Source: a virus. Taken from it: a DNA stretch of 64,000 nucleotides. Below the pieces are notes generated by a model. The model was not told the origin of the DNA. It ran no database searches and saw nothing but the letters and a program-made list of their open reading frames with translations. The stretch lies in IMG/VR virus record IMGVR_UViG_3300017963_000192, positions 1 to 64,000 of that record; one strand, 5' to 3'. The translations under genes and the position numbers were made by a program. Shown piece by piece: positions 35,473-46,401 of this stretch (positions within the stretch are counted from its first letter, which is position 1; each line of letters begins with the position of its first letter).

Positions 35473-38400
35473 TTATATCATCTCAACCGCATCATCGAGA
35501 AGTCTTACATTAACACCTAAATCTACATAAGATGCCCCATCGTTTGGTTGTTTCATTGTTCTCGTAACATAATATTTATCATATGTTGGTTGATATTTGA
35601 TTATTACGTTTCCAGTACCTGTTGCTGGAGGAGTATCAAAGCTTACTCCAAAGTACCCTGTTGAGGTATTAACTGTTTCGTCATCATAATCTGTAGCATT
35701 TGATCCCCAGGTTAATGTATAATCATATGGTAACAACCAATTAGTTCCACCATCTACACTAAAAGAAACTGGAGTATATGCATGGTTATTTCCAGACAGC
35801 ACAAATTCTGTTGTAGAATCATCGCCATTAAATGTTTGGGTTTCTTCTATATCTACAGTTGAGCCTGCTGTTAATGTATAATCTCTTGTAACAGATGTCC
35901 AATCTGTGTGCCACATTGTTGCAACAGTTTCAATTTCACTTTGTGCAAGTTCCTCTATTAAGAAATATTGCTGTATTCTTATATAATCGTTACTTCCACC
36001 ATTATTTTCACCAGAATGTTCTACTTTGATTTTATATTCATGTGTAGCATCTGGCAATGTTATCCAACAAACATAATCATCATCTACTGATGCCTCAGCA
36101 TGATAGATGCTTATATTTTCCTCATCCCAATCAGGGACAACGGTACTTGTAGTAACATCAGTAACAGTAACTTTAACACCACCGCTATCATCATCTTTAA
36201 TAAAATGAATTCCAGCCCCTACATAACCTGTAATATTTTCCCATTCTAGATATCCTTCTGTTGTACCATCTCTGTTTAGAGTCATTACATTGCCAGTGCT
36301 TGTCCATGTAGCTGTAGCACCATCAGTGTAGGTTATGTTAGCATCTCCAGTAGATGTTACTGTAACAACTTCCGATTCTGGCAATATAGCATTTTGTATA
36401 TAATGTGCTTGTGAAGGATTATCACAATCAAATGTTTCTGATACATGTATGCACTGATCCATATTAGGAAAGTGGAATATTTGATTAGGAACAGAAGCAG
36501 TCTTTTCTACAAATGAAAGAATTCCATGTTCTGGTGAGTATCTAACTTGATACTCACCAGGATTTATAGTGCTATATGCTATTGGCATCCTTGTAAACAT
36601 TGGTCTTGTTTTTTCAGTTATACCTGCGGGTTCAGTTGAACCATCAAATCCCCCAGAAGTTTTCATATGAGTCCATTGGTTTCGGTAGTAGGTGTCAAGC
36701 TCATCTCTAAATCTTAACTTTTTGAAAATGTCGAATCCTTGAAAAGATGATGTCAATCTTGCCCCAAATGCTAAATCTTCATAATTGTCTATTGATGTAT
36801 ACTCATATGATGTGGCGACTTCAACATTCCATATGTTTTCCAAGGTTTCATTCTCAACATCAACTATTTGAATTCCTCCTTTTGCAGAACCATCTCCGTC
36901 AGTACCAACAATTAATTGATGCCTATCATCTCCGCTTATAGTTTTCCAGTAACGAGAGTTGGGAGAAATGTCCACAACAACCCCTCCACATAGGTCAGAA
37001 TCTACTTCCGTAACATCCGCTCCTTGATCTTCATTAATTTCCCAAACAGGAATATTGTAATATTTAATAGATCCATTTACGGCATAATCACCCATAAAAA
37101 GTGTCCCGCTTGGTGCTATCCACACAGCACGTGCTCCCATAGAAACATCATTCGCAAGATTGTTCCAAATTCTAACAGGAGTTCTGTTATTATTATTTTC
37201 GTCCCAATCTATTCTTAATAATTCAGTTCCTCCATCAGTTCCCACAGCCACAAAAGTAGCCGGATTAGCTCCTTTATAATCTGACGGATCATCCTGTATA
37301 AATGTGCGGGCATGAAATTTTCTTGCAACACTTGATATATTTAACTCTGCATTATATGTTCCAGCCCATCCATTAGCATCGTTTCTTTCTGTTAGAGTTC
37401 CATCATAATACTGCCCGCTATAAACAGCAGAATGGCATACTGTTGTTTTCCCTGATTGTAAATCAATAATCGTAAGATAATAGCCATTGGAACCGACAAA
37501 AATCATATCCTTTTCAATATATATTGCATATACTACGCATGCGACAACTGCTATGAGATTATTAATAGAGCCTTCTTTATAATGCTGAACTCTTATTTTA
37601 CTCGGATCTCTTCTAGGAAGTCCACTGCTAGAAACATCAGAAAGAAATTCGTCTAAATGAAGAATAGATATTCCATTATCTCCATATCCAACAGCCATAT
37701 AGTTCATATCTGGCACATCTCTAATATCTGAAAAATCTTCAGGATCAAAATATCTTTTAACTATCGGAGTAGAACACCATACACTATTTGAAAGTAATAT
37801 GTTGTCTGTACTTAAAAACGAATGGAGTTGCATAACGTCTGGATCTTCTAGGATTTTCATTCTAGATATGATACCTGATGTTAGTCTCATAGCTAGTAGA
37901 TCATTTCCACTTACTGTTATGCAAGATTGTCCATTTGTAGCAAATACAGGACTCATATCTTGATAAATATGTTTTACATACCAGGCACTTGATGTTGATA
38001 ATGTTTTATCTAATGCATATACTTTTGAAGGACTAGTATTAGCAGTATAATCGTTTACATATAATGTTCCATTATTATATCCCATCCCCATCCAAACATT
38101 TGTAGGAGCAGGTAAATCGTATGCCGATGCATCATATGAAGTGGTTCCATCAGCACTAAACTTAACAATTTTATCTGTATATCCACAACATGCATACACT
38201 ACATCGTCATCAGCGTCGTATGCAAGACCATATTTATAATTAGTTTTATCCGCAGAATATCCAGTAGCACTAACCTCTATTCCTGACCAGCTTCCTCCTA
38301 TGGATATTAATTTATCTGCCATATCCGTTACAAAATCTGATAAGTAACCATAATATATAGATACCCCTGATCCGTTAGCGAACATCAAGTAAATAGTATC

Positions 38401-40002
38401 TGTGGATTCTTTAAATGTTATACCATATAATCCAGCATAAGATGCACCACTTACCTCTGCATATTCATAGTCACCAGTTATTGTATCATATCTAAATATT
38501 GTACCAGAACCTCCATCTCCTGTCCAATAATATCTATCTCCCTCTACTCCAATAACATATGGACTAGCAGGAAGGTTACTAGGAGCATATGATGCGGGAT
38601 TTACTACTTGAACTATCTGATTCTCAGCCCATTTTGCATTTTTGAGTGATCTCTTTGCTAAGAAACTGCCACTATCACTACCATCAGCATTACTAACAAC
38701 TTCTAAAATATCTCCTTCTTTTGAAATAGCAATACCTTCTTTTGAAACATTGTCTCCCCTTGCATCAGTATCTCTAGTAACTTCAAATCTTCCTGAAACT
38801 TTAATAGCATCTGGTGTCCCAGTTGATGTACTACCACTAAAGTCACCGCTATATGACCCGCCACTTTCTGATACATCAAACTTAAATATAAATCTTTCAT
38901 TTGCTCCTTGCTCATTAAGTTTTACCCATAAATCATTTCCGTTTTTACACATCCCAACACTACTTTGAGCACTAGAACCAATAGAAACAATATAATCTAT
39001 TCTTACAGAACTTCTTGGATTTCCTGTTTCAAATGAACCTGCACCATCATCTGCGATTTCATAAAATTCTAATTCTAATTGATAATTAGGTGTTAACCCT
39101 GTATTATATATAAGCTTTGACACAGCAACATGAGTATCATTCCACACAGTACAATCTGTATAGTAATGACCATCTGCTCTTCTGTCTAATTGTTCACATA
39201 CATGGAAGTCTCCATTAGAATCCCACACTTCTTGCCAAGTCAGTGTACCACCATTTGGAGTATCATTTTTACCAAGTGTTCCATCAGAATTAATTGATAT
39301 CTTACCTAATCCTACTGTTGAAACACCACTACTATCGTTAGTTATAGTTATAAATAAGTTTGTTCCGTCTAGAGTAACATCTATTCCTGAACAAAAAATA
39401 TTACTTCCTATAGCAGTTATATACCATCTTCCAAGAACCTCAACTCTTCCATCTTTCATAGAAGATGATAATTTAACAATTTCACCGATAGCATTCGCAC
39501 CATTATTGCTCATTAACCAATAACAATCATTTACTGAATCGTATCTACTAATACAATGTTTATATGATTGCCCAACACCTTCTAAATTAAACTCATCAAC
39601 AACCTCTAGCATATAGGATTGTTTCTGATTTCTAAGAAAAGCATTTTTAAATATGGGATCTTCCTCTCTATTTTTCCAGTTATTATTCCAATCGGTATCG
39701 TCCATAACTTCAGCAGGTTTATTTGATGAAGTTTCAAAATCTGCTGTTTGAGATTCGTCAAAGAAACATTCAATTATATGATCAGATGATTGACTTCTTC
39801 TTTGCTGTAGATAAGAAGTTTCTATAGACATTTCTATAAGTTTAAGCTCAGTCGCATCTTGCCTATCTAATAAAGGATTAACCTTACTGTCTACATTAAC
39901 AGTAATACGATTCTCAACATACTCATTGACACTATCGATGAGATTATCTTGAATATCATCCCAATCTATAACGATTTTACTGGCTTTTGTAAGTTCTGAC
40001 AT
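35473..40002 (-). CDS. very large virion protein, probable tail fibre/adhesin
   Basis: 1509 residues. Coiled-coil-like N-terminus (about 1-75), then a long beta-propeller-like region with repeated VYAIYIEKDMIFVGSNGYYL-type and Gly-Thr-Asp-Gly strands (about 130-1000), and C-terminal beta modules (TFNGDDSTTEFVLSGNNHAY; SFSVDGGTNWLLPYDYTLTW) of the kind seen at fibre tips. Composition is Ser/Thr/Asp/Gly/Tyr-rich with few Cys. It probably binds the host surface. The following glycosylation genes may modify it. No enzymatic motif seen. Confidence 0.8.
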   Translation of the reverse strand: MSELTKASKIVIDWDDIQDNLIDSVNEYVENRITVNVDSKVNPLLDRQDATELKLIEMSIETSYLQQRRSQSSDHIIECFFDESQTADFETSSNKPAEVMDDTDWNNNWKNREEDPIFKNAFLRNQKQSYMLEVVDEFNLEGVGQSYKHCISRYDSVNDCYWLMSNNGANAIGEIVKLSSSMKDGRVEVLGRWYITAIGSNIFCSGIDVTLDGTNLFITITNDSSGVSTVGLGKISINSDGTLGKNDTPNGGTLTWQEVWDSNGDFHVCEQLDRRADGHYYTDCTVWNDTHVAVSKLIYNTGLTPNYQLELEFYEIADDGAGSFETGNPRSSVRIDYIVSIGSSAQSSVGMCKNGNDLWVKLNEQGANERFIFKFDVSESGGSYSGDFSGSTSTGTPDAIKVSGRFEVTRDTDARGDNVSKEGIAISKEGDILEVVSNADGSDSGSFLAKRSLKNAKWAENQIVQVVNPASYAPSNLPASPYVIGVEGDRYYWTGDGGSGTIFRYDTITGDYEYAEVSGASYAGLYGITFKESTDTIYLMFANGSGVSIYYGYLSDFVTDMADKLISIGGSWSGIEVSATGYSADKTNYKYGLAYDADDDVVYACCGYTDKIVKFSADGTTSYDASAYDLPAPTNVWMGMGYNNGTLYVNDYTANTSPSKVYALDKTLSTSSAWYVKHIYQDMSPVFATNGQSCITVSGNDLLAMRLTSGIISRMKILEDPDVMQLHSFLSTDNILLSNSVWCSTPIVKRYFDPEDFSDIRDVPDMNYMAVGYGDNGISILHLDEFLSDVSSSGLPRRDPSKIRVQHYKEGSINNLIAVVACVVYAIYIEKDMIFVGSNGYYLTIIDLQSGKTTVCHSAVYSGQYYDGTLTERNDANGWAGTYNAELNISSVARKFHARTFIQDDPSDYKGANPATFVAVGTDGGTELLRIDWDENNNNRTPVRIWNNLANDVSMGARAVWIAPSGTLFMGDYAVNGSIKYYNIPVWEINEDQGADVTEVDSDLCGGVVVDISPNSRYWKTISGDDRHQLIVGTDGDGSAKGGIQIVDVENETLENIWNVEVATSYEYTSIDNYEDLAFGARLTSSFQGFDIFKKLRFRDELDTYYRNQWTHMKTSGGFDGSTEPAGITEKTRPMFTRMPIAYSTINPGEYQVRYSPEHGILSFVEKTASVPNQIFHFPNMDQCIHVSETFDCDNPSQAHYIQNAILPESEVVTVTSTGDANITYTDGATATWTSTGNVMTLNRDGTTEGYLEWENITGYVGAGIHFIKDDDSGGVKVTVTDVTTSTVVPDWDEENISIYHAEASVDDDYVCWITLPDATHEYKIKVEHSGENNGGSNDYIRIQQYFLIEELAQSEIETVATMWHTDWTSVTRDYTLTAGSTVDIEETQTFNGDDSTTEFVLSGNNHAYTPVSFSVDGGTNWLLPYDYTLTWGSNATDYDDETVNTSTGYFGVSFDTPPATGTGNVIIKYQPTYDKYYVTRTMKQPNDGASYVDLGVNVRLLDDAVEMI

Positions 40003-40005
40003 TAT

Positions 40006-40131
40006 TTACAATCTCCTATCTATTTTTTCAACAGCAGCCTCAAGCTCTGCGATTCTCTCGAAAAGATTTTTTAATGCATTTTTTGTATTACTGTCTAAAA
40101 CGTTACTTGTTATTTTGGTTAAATCTGCCAT
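40006..40131 (-). CDS. coiled-coil micro-protein, paralogue 2
   Basis: 41 residues: DSNTKNALKNLFERIAELEA and IDRRL match paralogue 1. It ends TAAATAATG, the same junction used before the fibre gene. Placed directly before the 1509-residue protein, so a co-translated assembly helper is plausible. Confidence 0.6.
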   Translation of the reverse strand: MADLTKITSNVLDSNTKNALKNLFERIAELEAAVEKIDRRL

Positions 40132-40146
40132 ATTCTAAAACCTCTT

Positions 40147-43100
40147 CTATGTAACATATATTTCAATAGTATTAGCATCTATAATCTGAGTAAGTACTCC
40201 AATTTTAGTAAATAATAATGGTGCAGCATATCCAGGTGTTGCTCCATTAAGTTCAGTAGGATTAAGGAGTAATCCACTTGAATAATATAAATAAAGAGCA
40301 TCACCTACTGTCCAAGTTCCGTTTCCTACTGGTGATGTGCTTACTCTTACTAGACCTTTTGCACATATATTAACTGGATTAGGTCGTCCGAGTTTATTGA
40401 CTGTTGGAATACTATGACACACTCCTATAACACTATAGTATCTTGAACTTGATGCAGTCCCATAAGGGAATGCATCTATTCTGCCAGTACCTCCAGATTC
40501 TATACATGCTATATTACCAGGTAAGACTGCACCCGTACTAGTACTTTCCATAGTAAACAAAATACTTTCGTGTTGCATCTTCCTAAATTTATCTTCAACA
40601 CTTTCATTTTCACCATGAAGTAGTATGGATTTAGCATCCATATCTGTTGTCATGTCTTTAAGATTAAATTCTATTAGATAATCATTTGCATTATATCCAC
40701 TAGGAAATTTGACTCTACCAGTTCTAACATCAACACCTATATAAGTTTCATATTCCCAAGTACTCCAAATAGAATCATTTGATAAATCAACTCCCATTAT
40801 ATCTAACACACTTTGATCATATCTTCCACCAGCAGGATCACCATTTGCTAATCTTTCACTAACTATCGAAGTTCCAGAAGTATTTGTTATGTTTACTATA
40901 TCACTACTTTTGTATTTACCAACATAAGGTTTATACATCTCAACAAAGTTAATAGCATTAGTTGTTACTTGTGCTCTTATTTCTGGAGGATCACCGCTCG
41001 TTCTATCTACAACTAAAATGTGATAATGATATGTTTCTCCTATTGTTAAATCTACGTCTATTTCAAAGTAATTCCAATCAGCATCAGTAATGTTTGCGTA
41101 TAATATAGTAGCAGTATCCCCTACTTGTTCATTAGATGAATTGTGTATGTAAACCTCTAAAGATACCCATCCAGATTTTTTATCTGATACATAAAAACCA
41201 ACTCTTTGATGTTGCTCCGATGCAAGCAACGTTGCTGTCGGAGTAAAATAAACTATCGTTGCAGTATTAGGATCTTCATTTATTACAACAGTTTTATCTG
41301 TTACAAGTCTAATAGCACCACCTATAGTTAATGAATTATCTGCTCTACTAACAGGATAAACTTGTTCAACATCCCAATAATTTAAACTATGTCCAGTAGA
41401 TGTACAAAGTTCTTTTGCATCGTCTAAATAAATCTCTGCTTGTCTATTTGCACTAGGTTGAGTATAAAATTTAAATAATGTATCTCTATAATTAGTAACT
41501 TTATAAGGTTCCGTTTCAGGTCTTCCATATAATAATTCATACGCATAATAAGTATCAAGTTTTCCTACAAGAACACTATAAAGAGTAAGATAATCTCTAA
41601 CTTCATCTACTGTTATTCTTACCGTATGGTATCCTTCAGAGAATCCCTTTGTTACAAATATTGGATAGTACTCTATTGTATCTTTACTTGACAAATCTAT
41701 AGTATGATATTCAGATAATGCAAGTTCTCCATCAACAGCAGATTCTATTGCAGTAAACCCAATTAGATGATTAAATAAGTCTGCATAATCAAAATCCAAT
41801 GCTACAGTAGATGAAGAACCAGTTGCAGTATTAGTTACTTTTATATCTTTACCTGTTTCAGGAAACGTGTTTGAAACAAGTGTAACTGTAAAACCATCAG
41901 ATACAACAGCAGCGTGCATTAAATCTTTTAAATTAGAATATGTTGGATTAGTACTTCCAGTAGTTATTGCATAACTAGTTCCATTTACTTTAAAATGATA
42001 ACTAGTATTTGTTGCTAATCCACATGGATCAGTCTCTGTTATTTCTAAATCTAATTGTTGATAACCAGAAGTTGGTGGAGAATCAGTACCATCAACAGCA
42101 GTATCAAATGCTATAAATCCTGTTATACTATTAAACAAATCTCCAACATTTGTATCACAATGGTCAATATTAATATAAGAATCTAATCCTTCATAGAGAG
42201 CATCTGTAATTCGAATATCACCACCAGTAACTTCCGCACCAAACCCGCTCGCTCTAATAGCAATTTCCATTAAAGCTGCAACATTTGAATATGTTGGATT
42301 AGCTCCAGAATTTATTTGATAAGTTGTACCGTTAACTTTAAAACTATAATTGGTATTTAATATTAATCCAGATTGATTATTTGTATTTACAACAAGTCCT
42401 AATTCTTGATAACCTGCAACAGTATTAAATTCAACCGTTACGGTATTTTCCCAAGGAGTTTTATCTACAAGCATCCAAAATTCATCATTATCCAAACAAC
42501 TTATTGTCGTTGTTATTCTAGTACCCGAAGTTGTAGTTCTTACTGCATCTCTATCATTAATAATAGATTGTGTCCATTGCTCTCCACTTACATCGATTTC
42601 TCCAGATGAAGTGTAATAAGTTAGTTTTCCTACAGTTCTTCTTTTATCACTATAATCGTCACTTTGAATTTCAAGCAAATTTCTTACATATTGAGCAAAC
42701 GTTCTATTGTCCGTAATATCTGCTGATGATATAGATGTATAAAATGGTTTAACTTGTATTTGTGCTAACGGAATATATCTTTCACTTTGGAATGGTGGAA
42801 GTTCATAAACATCTTCAGTACCAGTAATTACTCGGATATCATTTCCTTCTCCAACTTCTACTAAATCATATCTTGTATAACCCCATTCATAATAACAATG
42901 AATTTCCTCTAAAGCAATACGAGATTCTATAGTAGGTGGTATTGTAATAATACCCCTATCATAATCTACTGTATAATCAATTCCTTCTCTAAATCCGTCA
43001 GGATAAGGTTCTCCAAATTTATCTGTTATTTTTAAATTACCTATATTTTGATATGTCAAAGTTACTGTACTTGGAAGAGCTGGTACGATATGAACTTCTC

Positions 43101-44109
43101 CATTTCTTGTTTCCCAATCACCTACTTGAAAAGTTGTTTGAGGTTCTAATTGGAGTGTTAATTCTTCTCCTTGAAGAACGTGTGATATATCTCCTTGAAC
43201 AAGTGCTTTACCACTTTGAACAACGACAGCTAACCCTGTGCTCGCCGGAATAACTTCCATTTCATCCCATTCACCTTGTATAATACCGTTACCGTGAAGT
43301 TTATTAGCGGCAGAATCTGCGTCTAATAATGAAATGTTAGTAGATTCATCCCAAGTGCTTGTTCCTTTTAAATCTTTTATAACTGTTCTAATATTGTTTA
43401 GATTATCTTCTAAGTTATCAGGTGTTCCAGAATAGTCATCATTAATTGTTTGAGATTCTTGGACATTTAATTGAGGAAGGGTAAAACCTTCTGTTGCAAT
43501 CATTTCTGTTTGAATAGAACCTTCTTGAATGAATGATCTTACATATGTTCTTCCATTTTCTGTTACTGTTTCTATAGCACTTGTTCCATTTGCTATAAAA
43601 CTTCCAAGACAGACATGTTGAGAAACTTCTTCAGATGAAAGTGCAGTAACTTCAGCTTGAGTATAAACTTTAACTTCCCATTTATCAATTTCTCTATCAT
43701 AGATAGTTTGATAATCATATAAGTCTATATTTCTTTTAACACCTTCTTCTACTGTTTCAGAAGATTTATTAAAAGTTCCCTGAACTCTATATAAACGAAC
43801 ATATACAAAATTCTCAACACCACTAGTAGAATCTGATGCCGCAATAGGATCTAAAATATCTTGAGTTTCTATTATGTCAGCATTTTCAGATATTAATCCG
43901 CCCCAACCCCCTTCGTGATAAATCATAACTTTGGTTGCATCTGTAGTACTGACTGCAAGATTAAAACCTTTGATTATTGCCGCAACTCCAGGATTTTGAA
44001 TAATTTGTCGATACAATTTTTTTAATTCATCTTCTGTTGTATCTTGAAGATATTCGTAATCCGTGCTATATAGATTTTGTATTTTACCTTCGAATAGTAT
44101 CTTATTCAT
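40147..44109 (-). CDS. large virion structural protein (baseplate/fibre)
   Basis: 1320 residues. The start (MNKILFEGKIQNLYSTDYEY) and early region (VFVRL-like FVYVRLYRVQGTFNKSSETV, YTQAEVTALSSEEVSQHVC) resemble phage baseplate-to-fibre connectors. Two tandem copies of an about 110-residue domain occupy the middle (NYSFKVNGTTYQINSGANPT... and SYHFKVNGTSYAITTGSTNP...). The C-terminus is a glycine-rich beta module (VIGVCHSIPTVNKLGRPNP, ...IEIYVT). Structural role is clear from size, composition and neighbours; the exact name is not. Confidence 0.75.
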   Translation of the reverse strand: MNKILFEGKIQNLYSTDYEYLQDTTEDELKKLYRQIIQNPGVAAIIKGFNLAVSTTDATKVMIYHEGGWGGLISENADIIETQDILDPIAASDSTSGVENFVYVRLYRVQGTFNKSSETVEEGVKRNIDLYDYQTIYDREIDKWEVKVYTQAEVTALSSEEVSQHVCLGSFIANGTSAIETVTENGRTYVRSFIQEGSIQTEMIATEGFTLPQLNVQESQTINDDYSGTPDNLEDNLNNIRTVIKDLKGTSTWDESTNISLLDADSAANKLHGNGIIQGEWDEMEVIPASTGLAVVVQSGKALVQGDISHVLQGEELTLQLEPQTTFQVGDWETRNGEVHIVPALPSTVTLTYQNIGNLKITDKFGEPYPDGFREGIDYTVDYDRGIITIPPTIESRIALEEIHCYYEWGYTRYDLVEVGEGNDIRVITGTEDVYELPPFQSERYIPLAQIQVKPFYTSISSADITDNRTFAQYVRNLLEIQSDDYSDKRRTVGKLTYYTSSGEIDVSGEQWTQSIINDRDAVRTTTSGTRITTTISCLDNDEFWMLVDKTPWENTVTVEFNTVAGYQELGLVVNTNNQSGLILNTNYSFKVNGTTYQINSGANPTYSNVAALMEIAIRASGFGAEVTGGDIRITDALYEGLDSYINIDHCDTNVGDLFNSITGFIAFDTAVDGTDSPPTSGYQQLDLEITETDPCGLATNTSYHFKVNGTSYAITTGSTNPTYSNLKDLMHAAVVSDGFTVTLVSNTFPETGKDIKVTNTATGSSSTVALDFDYADLFNHLIGFTAIESAVDGELALSEYHTIDLSSKDTIEYYPIFVTKGFSEGYHTVRITVDEVRDYLTLYSVLVGKLDTYYAYELLYGRPETEPYKVTNYRDTLFKFYTQPSANRQAEIYLDDAKELCTSTGHSLNYWDVEQVYPVSRADNSLTIGGAIRLVTDKTVVINEDPNTATIVYFTPTATLLASEQHQRVGFYVSDKKSGWVSLEVYIHNSSNEQVGDTATILYANITDADWNYFEIDVDLTIGETYHYHILVVDRTSGDPPEIRAQVTTNAINFVEMYKPYVGKYKSSDIVNITNTSGTSIVSERLANGDPAGGRYDQSVLDIMGVDLSNDSIWSTWEYETYIGVDVRTGRVKFPSGYNANDYLIEFNLKDMTTDMDAKSILLHGENESVEDKFRKMQHESILFTMESTSTGAVLPGNIACIESGGTGRIDAFPYGTASSSRYYSVIGVCHSIPTVNKLGRPNPVNICAKGLVRVSTSPVGNGTWTVGDALYLYYSSGLLLNPTELNGATPGYAAPLLFTKIGVLTQIIDANTIEIYVT

Positions 44110-44112
44110 AAT

Positions 44113-46398
44113 TTAAGTTCCTTCTATGTCTGTAAATACAGGAATATAATAAACACTTGTTCCTATATATATTTTTAACCATCCAGCACTGTCCGATGTT
44201 GTCCCTGCTTGAGTAAGACGTATTGTTCCTATACCTGTGTTTATAGATGTGTTTGTAGTATTTGTTAAAGTTATACCTCCCACTTCTCCAAAACCAACAT
44301 CATCATATACTAGTAATCCAGAAACACCAGTTACTCCAGTAGATGTAACTACTTCCAACGAAACTCCAGTAGAAGTAATTACTTCTAATGCAATACCTTC
44401 GTTACTACTTATGGATAAGTTTCCATCTAAAGAAATATCTCCACCATAAATATTGTCCGTGTCTAAATGTTCTCTTCGTATACTTCCAGTAGGAGGCTCT
44501 ATCACATTTAAATTTCTAATATGTAGGACTCTCACAACATTTCCAGCAACTAAAGGTGTTGCAAATATAAGCACATCATCGACTAACGAGAATGCTGTGT
44601 TATTTTGAAGAGCACCATCAATTGAAACAATTATAAAATCTTTTGATATTGGAGAATAGCTTAATGTAAATTGAGTCTCCCCTGTAGATGTTACTGTAAA
44701 TTCATCACTATCTAAACTTGCCCCAGGATGTGCAAACATATTATGAACATACTGTAATCTTACTTCTTCTCCACCGTATAATGGAGTCACAAACGTTACT
44801 GTTGTGCCGTTCCATGTATACGCTGCTTTACTTTGAAGAACACCATCAATTGATACTATTAGATAATCTTGGTGTATTGGTGTTTCTGTTAAAGTGAATG
44901 CTGTTTGACTTACTGTTGCTGTGTACTCATCAACTTGCATTGCTGCACCAATAGCGGGACGATACGGTATAACAAAAGCCTCATTAGTAGTAATGGCATA
45001 TAGCATCGGATTTGATATTTGAGGCTCTGTTGCCGTAACTTCACCAGCAGTAGTGTCTGATAAGTAGTACCAAGAATTAGGAGTATAACCTACCGTATAA
45101 GTTAAATCCTCAAAGTATCCACCTGAACTTATTAGAAAATTGTCAGCATCAAGTACTCTTATTACAACAAATTGTCCAAGAGTATTTGGATCATCTGCTT
45201 TAGCTTTTACATATCCATCTGGATCGACTGTAGAATCCCATCTTAAAATATCGCCTGGAATGAATCCGTGTGCAGTCATGCTAACACGGTGAGTTGTTCC
45301 ACCACCACCGCCTATAGATTCCCAATTTGCTATATCATCAACAAAGTTAGCTGTTGAAGTGTGTCCGGTAATACATTTATAAATACCGTCTTCATAATAA
45401 ACAACTTCACCAACAGTATAGGCTAAACTGCTTCCCCAAGGAAACACCAGACCTTTCGCAGTTAGTTTGTTATATACTACTAAATCACCTCCACCAGATG
45501 CACTACCAATAGAGGCATCTCCCTTATTAACAGAAAAACTACCTTCTTCAACAGTTAAATCATTTGTTATTACTGAATTATCATCTACTGTTAAAGATCC
45601 CCCAACATTTAAGTCCTCAATATTCATATTAGCAGTTACTGTTAAATCTGGAATAGTTAAAGCTCCAGTCATTGTATCTCCAGTAACATTTACATATCTA
45701 ATATCATTATATCCCCTATCTCCAACTTCATTATCAGTTGTGGGATCTGCTACATCTGTTATTGAATTTCCTTGTAAACTTATATCAGAACCAAATGTTG
45801 AAGCTCCTTGTATTTCGGCAGTACCTGTAACTTGAAGATTTACTATTGCCTGACTATCAAATCTGTCTTGTCTTGATATATCTATATCACTAACTTGTAT
45901 AGAACCACTAGCATAAAGTGTAGTATCGTATAAAACGTCACATAGAAGGACAGCATTTGTTGGTATTGTTGGTCGTACAGCACTTCCTATATTTGCTATC
46001 GTACCTTGAATAGTAGAAATATTATAGCTATTTTGATAATCTTTATAATAAACAACGTCATCAATGTCAGTATCTTGTTCAGATGTTTGATAAGTATATT
46101 CAACATAAGCTGTTACATATACTTCTTTTCCAGCAGTAGGGTCAACTGATGGTTTCATAAAAATATTAGTATTGGTAGGTACGTATATTCTTTCTCCAAG
46201 ATAGCTTCTTGCAATCAAATTTTGAAGTGTAATTGTATGTTCTAATGTTAAGTGTGGTTGAAATGTTCCGCCAGATATAATACCTTTTATATTACCATCT
46301 AAAGCTATCTCTCTCAAATTATATTCAATATAATCTTGAGCGAGATTATGCTCGCTTGCTACTACTTCTCTACCTTTACCAAATTGTCTTTTTCTCAT
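44113..46398 (-). CDS. large tail-fibre-like structural protein
   Basis: 761 residues. N-terminal segment similar in style to fibre attachment domains, a Gly/Val/Thr beta-helix-like middle with regular NLTVEEGSFSVNKGDASIGS-type strands, two related insertion modules (DYLIVSIDGVLQSKAAYTW and DFIIVSIDGALQNNTAFSL), and a beta-rich end. Three nt separate it from its neighbour. Fits a distal or side fibre. Confidence 0.75.
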   Translation of the reverse strand: MRKRQFGKGREVVASEHNLAQDYIEYNLREIALDGNIKGIISGGTFQPHLTLEHTITLQNLIARSYLGERIYVPTNTNIFMKPSVDPTAGKEVYVTAYVEYTYQTSEQDTDIDDVVYYKDYQNSYNISTIQGTIANIGSAVRPTIPTNAVLLCDVLYDTTLYASGSIQVSDIDISRQDRFDSQAIVNLQVTGTAEIQGASTFGSDISLQGNSITDVADPTTDNEVGDRGYNDIRYVNVTGDTMTGALTIPDLTVTANMNIEDLNVGGSLTVDDNSVITNDLTVEEGSFSVNKGDASIGSASGGGDLVVYNKLTAKGLVFPWGSSLAYTVGEVVYYEDGIYKCITGHTSTANFVDDIANWESIGGGGGTTHRVSMTAHGFIPGDILRWDSTVDPDGYVKAKADDPNTLGQFVVIRVLDADNFLISSGGYFEDLTYTVGYTPNSWYYLSDTTAGEVTATEPQISNPMLYAITTNEAFVIPYRPAIGAAMQVDEYTATVSQTAFTLTETPIHQDYLIVSIDGVLQSKAAYTWNGTTVTFVTPLYGGEEVRLQYVHNMFAHPGASLDSDEFTVTSTGETQFTLSYSPISKDFIIVSIDGALQNNTAFSLVDDVLIFATPLVAGNVVRVLHIRNLNVIEPPTGSIRREHLDTDNIYGGDISLDGNLSISSNEGIALEVITSTGVSLEVVTSTGVTGVSGLLVYDDVGFGEVGGITLTNTTNTSINTGIGTIRLTQAGTTSDSAGWLKIYIGTSVYYIPVFTDIEGT

Positions 46399-46401
46399 AT
46401 C

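Noticed and set aside
35473-40002. Smaller frames on both strands inside the fibre gene
   Set aside because: Shadows of a long open frame with consistent codon pattern.
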